DNA from: Desulfosarcina widdelii
GTDB taxonomy: Bacteria; Desulfobacterota; Desulfobacteria; Desulfobacterales; Desulfosarcinaceae
Direction: 5' to 3'
Assembly: GCF_009688965.1 (NCBI RefSeq)
Contig: NZ_AP021875.1
Coordinates: 5,828,001 to 5,892,000 of the forward strand
Length of the DNA: 64,000 bases
Below the pieces are notes generated by a model. It was not told the DNA's origin. It saw only the letters and a program-made list of their open reading frames with translations, and ran no database searches. The position numbers and the translations under genes are program-made. Positions 57,562 to 64,000 of the stretch are shown here, one piece after another (the stretch's first letter is position 1; every line of letters begins with the position of its first letter).

Positions 57562-58589
57562 TCCGGATCGAGAACCTCAGCGTCCGCCTGCCGGGATTTT
57601 CTTTGGGGCCCGTGGACCTTTGCGTCGAAGAGGGAGAATTTTTCTGCCTGCTGGGCCCCACCGGGTCGGGAAAAACCCTCATCCTGGAATCGGTGGCCGG
57701 CCTCGTCCGGGTTTCCCACGGACGGATCATGGTTTCGGACCGGAACGTTACCGGACTACCGCCGGAACGCCGCGGTGTGGGCATCGTTTACCAGGACTGC
57801 GCCCTGTTCCCCCACCTGAGTGTCGAGAAAAACATCCATTACGGCTTGCGCTACCACAACGGCGTCAATTCGGACGGGCATGTCCGTTGCCGCGATCTTG
57901 TCGAGCGTTTAGGATTGGCCCATCTGTTGAGCCGGTCCGTGACCACCCTCAGCGGCGGGGAGAAGCAGCGGGTTGCGTTGGCTCGGGCGTTGGCCACGGC
58001 CCCCTCGGTCCTTTTGCTGGACGAGCCCCTGGCGGCCTTGGACCCCTGTTTCCGGGAGGAGATCCGCGATCTCTTCCGCAGCCTGCACAGCGAAACCGGA
58101 ATTACCGTGCTGATGGTGACCCACGATTTTACCGATGCTCACACCCTGGCCCAGCGGGTGGCCATCCTTCACGACGGCCGTATCGAACAGACCGGCAGCG
58201 CCGACACGGTGTTCCGGAAGCCGGCCACGACCTTTGTCGCCGATTTCGTGGGCATGCAGAATGTCCTCCCGGCCCGTGTGGAAAGCGGTATTCTGATCGT
58301 CGACGGCCTGAACCTGGCCATGCCGGCGGAAAACGGTCACCATAGCTTTGCCGCCATCCGTCCGGAGCATGTTCATGTCCTGCCGAAAAGCCACGATGCC
58401 GGTGAAGAAGGAATTCCCGGCCGGATTCGTTCCATCGTCAACCAGGGTCTGTTTGCCGAACTGGCCGTGGAGGCCTCCGGCGTGACCGTCAAAGCCGTAA
58501 TGCTGACCAGTTCGCTGATGGAGAATGAGTTTCGCCAGGGAGGGCAGGTTTCTCTGCGCATCGATCCGGCGGACGTTCATTTGATCTGA
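57558..58589 (+). CDS. wtpC: Tungstate/molybdate ABC transporter, ATP-binding protein (WtpC/ModC-like)
   Basis: A 343-aa ATPase. Walker A is LLGPTGSGKTLILESV, the Q-loop GIVYQDCALFPHLSVEKNIH, the signature TLSGGEKQRVALARALATAP, Walker B VLLLDEPLAALD and the switch His VLMVTHDFTDA. Residues about 240-343 are a TOBE domain (ARVESGILIVDGLNL; FAAIRPEHVHVLPKSHDAGE) that may bind oxyanion and regulate uptake. ATG 57558 overlaps the wtpB stop (ATGA); the frame opens earlier but in the permease gene. Typical length for WtpC/ModC. Confidence 0.92.
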   Translation: MIRIENLSVRLPGFSLGPVDLCVEEGEFFCLLGPTGSGKTLILESVAGLVRVSHGRIMVSDRNVTGLPPERRGVGIVYQDCALFPHLSVEKNIHYGLRYHNGVNSDGHVRCRDLVERLGLAHLLSRSVTTLSGGEKQRVALARALATAPSVLLLDEPLAALDPCFREEIRDLFRSLHSETGITVLMVTHDFTDAHTLAQRVAILHDGRIEQTGSADTVFRKPATTFVADFVGMQNVLPARVESGILIVDGLNLAMPAENGHHSFAAIRPEHVHVLPKSHDAGEEGIPGRIRSIVNQGLFAELAVEASGVTVKAVMLTSSLMENEFRQGGQVSLRIDPADVHLI

Positions 58590-58687
58590 AAGCGGTTGTG
58601 CGTCACTAAAAGCAGGACATCACGTAATTTTTTCTTTCAATGGTTGAATCGAATGTCGAGCTACTCTCATTGAAAGAAAGGTTTTTT

Positions 58688-59518
58688 ATGGGAATTGGAT
58701 CGACTCAAATTATAGCACTCTTATTAACAGGTGTTGGTGTTGGTTTCGCTTCCGGATTGTTGGGCGTCGGCGGATGCTTCATTATGGTGCCCGTTCAGTT
58801 TTGGGCGCTTACATCGATTGGCGTTGACCCCACTATCGCGATCCGAATCGCTTTTGGAACGAACCTCGCGGTTGTTCTCCCCACTGCAATTAGTGGTGCA
58901 TTTGGACATCATCGTAAAAAGGCAGTTTTATGGAAAACCGGCATTATCCTTGGAACATCCGGGCTGTTTGGCGCCTTTATAGGAGGAATTTTTGCGGCAC
59001 GCCTTCCAGGCAGTATCCTTAAGATTGGATTCGGTTTGGCCATCTTGGCCGGCGCTATCCGGATGTTGACGGCGAAGCCTCCCCAGATTGAAAGAGAACC
59101 AATTGATAACAAACTGGCATACGTCCTGTGGGGCCTTCCGTTGGGAATCGTATCGGGTATCATCGGCATTGGGGGCGGCGTTTTGATGATACCCGTAATG
59201 GTGCTTGCCTTGAGGTTTAAGATGCACCAGGCCGTTGGAACCTCAACGGCGTTGATGATATTTGCATCGGCGGGCGGTATTCTGTCCTATCTTTTCAATG
59301 GGATAAATGTCGCTGGGTTACCCCCGTATTCAATTGGCTATGTTAACCTTTTGCAGTGGATTTTATTGGCCGGAACCAGCGTTCCCATGGCGCAGGTAGG
59401 CGCCAGGGCGGCCCACAAAATTCCGGCAAAACAGTTGAAGTATATTTTCATAACGGTGATGATCTACATGGGGTTAAAAATGATCGGGGTTTTTTCCTGG
59501 ATGAATCTTCCGATTTAG
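58688..59518 (+). CDS. TauE/SafE-family membrane permease
   Basis: A 276-aa protein with about eight membrane segments and the family's two internal repeats. FASGLLGVGGCFIMVPVQFW in the first half and GIVSGIIGIGGGVLMIPVMV in the second are matching G-L/I-x-G-V/I-G-G signatures. The family exports or imports small organosulfur, sulfite or other anions. In a sulfur-cycle deltaproteobacterium sulfite or sulfonate is a natural guess, but substrate is not readable. GAAAGG lies before ATG 58688; the frame opens at 58640 (MVESNVELL). It is about 100 bases after wtpC and more AT-rich than it, so it may not share the transcript. Confidence 0.85.
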   Translation: MGIGSTQIIALLLTGVGVGFASGLLGVGGCFIMVPVQFWALTSIGVDPTIAIRIAFGTNLAVVLPTAISGAFGHHRKKAVLWKTGIILGTSGLFGAFIGGIFAARLPGSILKIGFGLAILAGAIRMLTAKPPQIEREPIDNKLAYVLWGLPLGIVSGIIGIGGGVLMIPVMVLALRFKMHQAVGTSTALMIFASAGGILSYLFNGINVAGLPPYSIGYVNLLQWILLAGTSVPMAQVGARAAHKIPAKQLKYIFITVMIYMGLKMIGVFSWMNLPI

Positions 59519-59540
59519 GTCCGGATGTTACGAAGCAACA

Positions 59541-59574
59541 ATAGGGGCGGAACAATGAACATTCCGCCCCCTAT
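59541..59574. terminator. Hairpin between TauE-like gene and convergent lipoprotein gene
   Basis: GGGGCGGAA (59544-59552) and TTCCGCCCC (59562-59570) form a 9-bp stem, extended by ATAG/CTAT with one bulge. It lies between two convergent genes, where a shared terminator is expected, but neither side has a strong T-run. Confidence 0.55.
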
Positions 59575-59580
59575 GCCTGC

Positions 59581-60285
59581 TCAGAAGCTTCGTTTGGCAC
59601 CGGTCAGACCGAAATCCAGAAGTTCGATGACCGTTTCGCCTTCATTGGATACGGATTTGACCATAGCGTTGATCGGCACGGAAGGATGGAGCCAAGAATC
59701 GGAAAGGTACGTATTGCCCATGAAGGAAACTTCACTGTGCATTTTTGAAGTGCCTGCAAAGGTCCCTGCCGGGACCTTCACCGTTCCCCCATCAATCGCC
59801 TCCTGATTCTGGCACTCCAGACCTGACAGTGCCTTTTTATAAAGGCCTTTGGTCATCGATAGCATCGGGCCTTCGATCGTTTGAACATTTTGCCCATCAG
59901 GTTTGACTTTAACCCAGATAATGTCCAGGTCATCCAGTTTGCCGGTTTTATTCACCGTTTCCATTCCCACCACCAGCATTTGGGTGATGCTTTCTGCGCT
60001 TTGCGTCAATGAATGGGTTTCAATGATCCATCCATTTTGTTCTTTACCGACAATGGCCATCTTCATGATGCTGCGCTCGGTTGGGCTTGTCATCCCGGCA
60101 ATAACATATTGGCCCACCTCGTAAGGGATGGGCCGTTTGAATTTCCCAGCGGCCCTGAAATTTTGAGATTTAGCGGCATTGAATTGTGTATCGATCTTGT
60201 CGACAAAAATCGGGTTGGGGGTTGGTGCGGTGATGCAGGAGACAAGGCATAAAACAAACATGGCTGTGACGATAGTACGAATCAT
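59581..60285 (-). CDS. Predicted lipoprotein, function unknown
   Basis: A 234-aa protein with an N-terminal lipoprotein signal (TIVTAMFVLCLVSC, lipobox L-V-S-C at about residue 17). The mature part is a beta-rich domain of about 210 residues (FKRPIPYEVGQYVIAGMTSP; MLVVGMETVNKTGKLDDLDI; GGTVKVPAGTFAGTSKMHSE; INAMVKSVSNEGETVIELLD). The segment VKVPAGTF...SWLHPSVPI.GMVKS resembles domains seen in uncharacterised lipoproteins from Desulfobacterota and related phyla. I use ATG 60285 because GGAGG precedes it; the frame opens at 60333. It stands alone. Confidence 0.75.
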   Translation of the reverse strand: MIRTIVTAMFVLCLVSCITAPTPNPIFVDKIDTQFNAAKSQNFRAAGKFKRPIPYEVGQYVIAGMTSPTERSIMKMAIVGKEQNGWIIETHSLTQSAESITQMLVVGMETVNKTGKLDDLDIIWVKVKPDGQNVQTIEGPMLSMTKGLYKKALSGLECQNQEAIDGGTVKVPAGTFAGTSKMHSEVSFMGNTYLSDSWLHPSVPINAMVKSVSNEGETVIELLDFGLTGAKRSF

Positions 60286-60656
60286 TGATATTTCCTCCAT
60301 GGTAAAGTGTGAATTGTGTTTGCTTTCAAGCAAGCAACGACCTTTCCTTCGTAGAAAACCTAAAAAGAGAAAATTTAAATTTACCTATCATAGCGGTTTT
60401 TTAATCAGCGGTTTGTTAGGTTAAAGTTAGGAGAAGGTTTGCTGTCGTCAGCCTTCGTCGAGCGGCATCTTATGAGCCAGTTTTTAATATTCGGGATTAA
60501 CGACTAGATACTTTAGATGAAATTAACCATTTGAATTCACATTGGAAATGGTTGAAGAGTGGGGTCTTTTGGTTTATAGTAAATGCGCAAAAAACAGATA
60601 CGGGTGGAAGCGTTCATGAAATAATGCGTTTCATTCGAAGCAAAATTATCTTAATC
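60286..60656. other. AT-rich gene-free stretch up to the insertion sequence
   Basis: Upstream region of the lipoprotein gene. It has a tandem-like repeat of AGCGGTTT (60402-60420 area) and A/T-rich blocks but no convincing coding frame, terminator or RNA gene. The last five bases (60652-60656, TAATC) are the left copy of the IS target duplication. Confidence 0.5.
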
Positions 60657-62184
60657 ACTGAAGTTTCGCAGCTAATTTTTGGATATTTTAGAGGGATAAT
60701 AAGTTGAAAATATTAGGAAAATAATTGAAAAGCGGCTCTGAGTTTAGTATATTAGACATCGCCAAACACCTAATATCACTAAAGAAAGAACCGCTATGAA
60801 TTACCCTAATACATTTTCCCTCTCCTTGCAAAAACAATCTGATTCGGGCCGGATCATTGACGACCATGAACTCAATCGTGCGTTCACCGAACTCAAGTTC
60901 CGTTCATTGGCCCGACAAAGCAACATCACCAAAAAAAGAGGTTATGAAACACTCTCGCTCATATTTGTTTTCGTACTACTGCCTTTTCTCAAGCGAAGCC
61001 TCAACAGTTTCTGTAATGGCGGCTATATACAAAACTACGTCCAGGCCCATAAAGACACGTTCTACCGGTTCTTGAACAATGAACACTTCAATTGGAGAAA
61101 GCTGGTCCAGATGTTGGCATCAAAGATCATAGCCATGCGTAAGAATGTCCCATTGAAAGAAAAAGTATTGATCGCCGATGACTCCATCTGTCCCAAATCG
61201 GGCAAAGAGATCGAATTGGTCAGCTATCATTTCGATCACAAAGTCAGGCGTTCCATTCTTGGCAATCAGTATCTGCAATTGGGCTTTCATGACGGGTTAC
61301 ATTTTTTCCCTATCGATGGTGCCTTTCATACATCCAGTCACCGGCCCAACACTGATATGCGGAATATCGACAAGCGTACCAACGGCTGGAAACGACGCAA
61401 GGAAACGCTGAGTAAAAAAACCGACGTTCTGGTTCAGATGCTCGACAGAGCCTGGAAGTCGGGCCTCGATGCCAGCTTCGTCTTGTTCGACAGCTGGTTT
61501 GCCCACGACGATATTATCCGTCGCATCGTTGATGTCGGTTATGGCGTCATCTGCCGATTAAAGCGCAACCGGGTCAAATACGGTTATCAAGGCGGCGCAT
61601 ATACGCTCAAACAACTATGGCAGCAGGTCGCCAAGAAACAGACTGTCTGGATCAAGAATCGCACGATTAAGGGCGTATGCCTCAATGTCACGTTGAAAAA
61701 GACCGGCTCGGTTCGGGTACTGTTCGTTTCCGATGGTCGCAAACAGTGGCAGGCTCTGCTTTGCACCGATACCGAGCTGGAGCCATCCCGGATTCTTGAC
61801 TATTACGCCCGCCGTTGGTCCATCGAAGTATACTTTAAAGATGCCAAGCAGATGCTTTACATGGGAAAAGAGCAAAGCAATACGTTTGACGCTTTGATTG
61901 CCAGCCAGAGCCTGGTTATGATTCGGTATCTGCTATTGGTCTACATCCAGATAAAACACGGGCTGAACGCCTGCGTTGGTCCGCTGTTTCGGCAAACGTC
62001 GGACGATCAGTCATTGTGGATGTTCAGCCGTGCCGTCTGGGACCGTGTCAAAGAACTAATTTTTAAGTCAAGCGATATACTTTCGTACCGTATCGAACCT
62101 GATTTACTTTTTCATTTTATTGATATCATAGAAGATCTCATCGCTGAACAAAGTCGATGGGTTACTGCGAAACTTTAGTTAATC
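60652..62184. mobile_element. IS4-type insertion sequence with 5-bp target duplication
   Basis: IS body 60657-62179 (1523 bp) with one transposase gene. The ends are imperfect 15-bp inverted repeats: ACTGAAGTTTCGCAG at 60657-60671, and CTGCGAAACTTTAGT at 62165-62179, whose complement is ACTAAAGTTTCGCAG (14 of 15 identical). TAATC flanks both sides (60652-60656 and 62180-62184) as a target-site duplication. The right end overlaps the transposase stop codon. Matched ends, duplication and intact gene indicate a recent or still active insertion. Confidence 0.88.
60796..62178 (+). CDS. IS4-family DDE transposase
   Basis: A 460-aa transposase of the IS4 group. The N-terminal helical part (about 1-120) includes the conserved RGYETLSLIFVFVLLPFLKR. 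The DDE core is visible: first Asp in VLIADDSICPKSGKEIEL, second in FVLFDSWFAHDD, and the Y-x-x-R-W-x-x-E-x-x-F/K signature with the catalytic Glu in DYYARRWSIEVYFKDAKQML. The gene is complete with no frameshift. ATG 60796 lies 140 bases inside the left end and the stop is inside the right inverted repeat, so it fills the IS. Confidence 0.93.
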   Translation: MNYPNTFSLSLQKQSDSGRIIDDHELNRAFTELKFRSLARQSNITKKRGYETLSLIFVFVLLPFLKRSLNSFCNGGYIQNYVQAHKDTFYRFLNNEHFNWRKLVQMLASKIIAMRKNVPLKEKVLIADDSICPKSGKEIELVSYHFDHKVRRSILGNQYLQLGFHDGLHFFPIDGAFHTSSHRPNTDMRNIDKRTNGWKRRKETLSKKTDVLVQMLDRAWKSGLDASFVLFDSWFAHDDIIRRIVDVGYGVICRLKRNRVKYGYQGGAYTLKQLWQQVAKKQTVWIKNRTIKGVCLNVTLKKTGSVRVLFVSDGRKQWQALLCTDTELEPSRILDYYARRWSIEVYFKDAKQMLYMGKEQSNTFDALIASQSLVMIRYLLLVYIQIKHGLNACVGPLFRQTSDDQSLWMFSRAVWDRVKELIFKSSDILSYRIEPDLLFHFIDIIEDLIAEQSRWVTAKL

Positions 62185-62206
62185 ATCATCAATATCGGAG
62201 TTAGAG

Positions 62207-62707
62207 TTGATCATAAGAGAAGAAACTGCAGCGGATATTGAAGCGATCACCGATGTCACGATTGCGGCATTCGAAAACCACCCGATCAGCAGGCAGACCG
62301 AACAATTCATCATCCATGCGCTGCGTGCCGCAGGTGCGCTCAGCTTGTCGCTTTTGGCGGAAATCGATGGGCAGGTCGTCGGGCACATCGCTTTTTCGCC
62401 GGTAGTCATTTCCGACGGAACGACCTCTTGGTAAGGCCTGGGGCCGGTTTCGGTTCTGCCGGATTGTCAGAAGCAGGGCATCGGCAAGGCATTGATCAAC
62501 GAAGGCCTGTCCCGGTTGAAGGCAATGGGCGGTCAAGGCTGCGCACTGGTCGGCGATACGAACTATTACCGTCAGTTCGGCTTCAGGAAGTTTCCTGAAC
62601 TGGTTCACGAGGGTGTTCCACCGGAGGTTTTCCTGGCATTGCCGTTTAACGAAAAAATACCCGAAGGTGTTGTCGTGTTTCATGAAGGATTTCGGGCAAC
62701 AAGTTGA
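62207..62707 (+). pseudogene. GNAT N-acetyltransferase, broken by a nonsense codon
   Basis: A 167-codon frame beginning at TTG 62207. It reads as a GNAT acetyltransferase: IIREETAADIEAITDVTIAA; then AEIDGQVVGHIAFSPVVISD, with the acetyl-CoA loop at VLPDCQKQGIGKALINEGLS and the tail DTNYYRQFGFRKF. TAA at 62432-62434 interrupts it exactly where relatives have Tyr (W-Y-G-L-G-P-V), so one base change (TAC/TAT to TAA) explains it. The frame continues intact to TGA 62705-62707. The IS ends 28 bases before the start, and has probably displaced its promoter. It is therefore likely silent; recoding of TAA is not expected. Confidence 0.82.
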
Positions 62708-62747
62708 CTCGACCCAATCAGAGGACCTTGGCAAACAGGAGAAGATA

Positions 62748-63317
62748 ATGAAAGCGGTTAAGCGATACCTGATCCAGCCGGTTCTCAAGCTTTTGATTCG
62801 GAAAAACCTCGTTACGCAGCCGAAAGTCGTCGATCTCGAAGAGAGCCAATGCATTGGCTATAAGATCACCACGACGTTCAAAGACAATCAGAAAAAGAGG
62901 GACATCCCACCCTTTTACCATGAGGTATACGACAACGATAAGCTAAGCGCCTTCAGGCAGGACAACGACGATAAAATGTACTGCATTTTCGATTTCCACG
63001 AAAATGGTCAGGACTTTGACTATTACGTAACGGTAGAAAATAAAAAAGGCATCGGCGATGAGAACTATGCGCATGTCACCTTGCCCCCAGGCAGGTATGT
63101 TCAAGTAGAATTCATGAAGCGGAATCACGGTGCTGCGGCCCTGGTTGTCGGTTACACCAAGAAAATCTGGATCGAACTGAATGGTTATAGGGAGCGCAAT
63201 TGCCCGATCTTCATTTTGTACGACGAAAGGTTCCACAGTAACTACAGGAAATATGGATGCGAGGGAGATAATTACCTGGGCGATCCCCTGGCCGTATTGC
63301 ATATTCCGGTGGAATAG
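62748..63317 (+). CDS. GyrI-like small-molecule-binding domain protein
   Basis: A 189-aa protein. After a short N-terminal basic helix (VKRYLIQPVLKLLIRKNLVT) it has the GyrI/AraC effector-binding fold: LEESQCIGYKITTTFKDNQK, then DKMYCIFDFHE, then VTLPPGRYVQVEFMK and the closing ERNCPIFILYDERFHS...GDPLAVLHIPVE. Such domains bind small cationic or aromatic compounds, alone or attached to AraC helix-turn-helices. No DNA-binding domain is present. GGAGAAG precedes ATG 62748; it lies 40 bases after the GNAT pseudogene. Confidence 0.78.
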   Translation: MKAVKRYLIQPVLKLLIRKNLVTQPKVVDLEESQCIGYKITTTFKDNQKKRDIPPFYHEVYDNDKLSAFRQDNDDKMYCIFDFHENGQDFDYYVTVENKKGIGDENYAHVTLPPGRYVQVEFMKRNHGAAALVVGYTKKIWIELNGYRERNCPIFILYDERFHSNYRKYGCEGDNYLGDPLAVLHIPVE

Positions 63318-63340
63318 TGCCGGATGCCAGCATCGGGCGC

Positions 63341-63424
63341 TATTCTTCGAGGACTTGCTTTATTTTCGCGGAAAGTTCCGCTATTCGGTAGGGCTTCTGG
63401 ATAAACGCATCAGGATAGAAGGTT
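63341..63424 (-). pseudogene. Receiver-domain C-terminal remnant
   Basis: Minus-strand frame ending TAG 63341 encodes TFYPDAFIQKPYRIAELSAK, then IKQVLEE. This is the last helix and the conserved Lys-Pro (Q-K-P-Y) of a response-regulator receiver domain, as at the ends of the hybrid kinases at 37426 and 51400. A stop lies upstream in the frame and the 5' part overlaps the end of the amidohydrolase gene in another frame. It looks like the tail of a lost hybrid kinase, left by a deletion that joined it to the amidohydrolase gene. Confidence 0.55.
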
Positions 63425-64000
63425 CAAGGCGCTTCGGCAGTACATCTCCACGCCGTCAATCAGAATATCTTCATTGAAGCCGAAACGCGGATTGTGGATG
63501 CCGGCATAGGCGTCGCTGCCGGCGCCCAGGCAGAAGAAGCACCCCGGAGCCTTTTCCAGGAAATAGGCCATGTCCTCGCCGCCAAGGGTTTTCTCCGGCA
63601 CCACCACCTTTTCGGCACCCACCACGTCGGCGGCGATCTGCTCCATGTGCGCGGCCATCTCTGCATCGTTGACGGTGGGGGGATAGCCCGATTCGAATTG
63701 GGTTTCATAGCCTGCCCCCATGGAATCGCACACCCCTTTGACGATTGTTTCTATCGTTTCGGGCCATTGCTTCCAGATGGTCCTGTCGAAGGTTCTGGCC
63801 GTGCCGGACAGAAAGGCGCGTTCGGGGATGACGTTGAAGGCGGTGCCCGATTGGAACTGGCCCACGCTGATGACCGAGGGGCTCAGCGGATCGATTTTAC
63901 GGCTGACGATGCGCTGCAGGGCATTGACTACCTGGCAACCGATTTCCAAAGCATCCACGCAAAGATGCGGCATGGCGCCGTGACCGCCCTTGCCCTTGAT
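63410..64000 (-). CDS. M20-family amidohydrolase, 5' part beyond the window
   Basis: C-terminal about 195 residues of an M20D (IAA-amino-acid hydrolase/HipO-like) metallo-amidohydrolase. It contains the end of the lid/dimerisation domain (HGAMPHLCVDALEIGCQVVN; SVGQFQSGTAFNVIPERAFL) and the closing catalytic-domain Glu/Asp region (EKTLGGEDMAYFLEKAPGCF; ...HNPRFGFNEDILIDGVEMYC). The frame runs to the window edge (IKGKGGHGAMPH), so the start, the first metal ligands and the catalytic Glu are unseen. Its last codons coincide with the receiver remnant, so the C-terminus may be altered. Family call is firm, substrate is not. Confidence 0.88.
   Translation of the reverse strand: MKGKGGHGAMPHLCVDALEIGCQVVNALQRIVSRKIDPLSPSVISVGQFQSGTAFNVIPERAFLSGTARTFDRTIWKQWPETIETIVKGVCDSMGAGYETQFESGYPPTVNDAEMAAHMEQIAADVVGAEKVVVPEKTLGGEDMAYFLEKAPGCFFCLGAGSDAYAGIHNPRFGFNEDILIDGVEMYCRSALNLLS

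Noticed and set aside
62432..62434. TAA in the GNAT frame as a recoding event
   Set aside because: TAA is not used for selenocysteine or pyrrolysine, and the position is Tyr in relatives, so a nonsense mutation is simpler.
1..64000. CRISPR array or cas genes
   Set aside because: No array of regularly spaced 25-40 bp repeats was seen and no Cas-like protein is encoded; the only regular array is the three iterons.

Overview
The window looks like a chromosomal segment of an anaerobic, Gram-negative Desulfobacterota (deltaproteobacterial) species, probably close to the Desulfobacterales/Desulfosarcina group. The grounds are the gene content: a glycyl-radical enzyme, a candidate selenoprotein, two tungstate/molybdate transporters, several hybrid histidine kinases, an HD-GYP protein, a TamB/Omp85 pair, and high-GC coding sequence. 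This is inferred from content; no rRNA is present.

Layout. 1-6.5 kb is housekeeping: proB (cut by the window edge)-proA, a palindromic intergenic element, nadD-rsfS-gpmI, a GcvR-like ACT protein and recX. 6.5-17.5 kb is the most unusual part. A FrnE/DsbA-like oxidoreductase gene (minus strand) has an in-frame TGA exactly where the first Cys of its CPWC motif should be, followed by a SECIS-like hairpin, so it is probably a selenoprotein. A 9.5-kb integrative element has inserted into this gene. Its 47-bp direct-repeat ends (7911-7957 and 17449-17495) contain the TGA and nearly all of the SECIS hairpin. The element supplies a new start codon, ribosome site and N-terminus (MTQHND...) in frame with the resident 3' part. 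The displaced native 5' end (GTG start, MENAILEV...) is stranded at the other end. The element carries a tyrosine recombinase, arm-type repeats at both ends, a three-iteron origin-like region with a winged-helix (Rep-like) gene, a HIRAN protein, small zinc-binding proteins, an ArdC-like antirestriction protein, and an AT-rich cargo: a MerR-like/DUF4258/Mrr_N operon and an N-formylglutamate-amidohydrolase-like fusion protein. A perfect 20-bp palindrome occurs on both sides of the cargo operon. No relaxase was recognised.

17.5-43.9 kb is chromosome again: mgsA, HD-GYP/proline dehydrogenase, a one-component regulator with tupABC (tungstate uptake), an EamA transporter, an SH3 lipoprotein, a diguanylate cyclase, an Omp85 protein with seven apparent POTRA domains plus TamB, glutamate dehydrogenase, a lone flgM, a large hybrid kinase and an M16 protease.

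44.2-51.4 kb is a hydroxyproline-catabolism locus: a glycyl-radical activase and HypD (trans-4-hydroxyproline to pyrroline-5-carboxylate), a FadR-type regulator, a pyrroline-2-carboxylate reductase and trans-3-hydroxyproline dehydratase, then a GalT-like HIT protein. With proline dehydrogenase, proBA and glutamate dehydrogenase elsewhere in the window, it gives a coherent proline/glutamate theme.

51.4-64 kb: a second hybrid kinase, a secreted pectinacetylesterase/Notum-family enzyme, a second Wtp-type tungstate/molybdate transporter, a TauE/SafE permease, a lipoprotein, an intact IS4-type insertion sequence with 15-bp ends and a 5-bp target duplication, a GNAT pseudogene just behind it, a GyrI-like protein, a receiver-domain remnant and a 5'-truncated M20 amidohydrolase.
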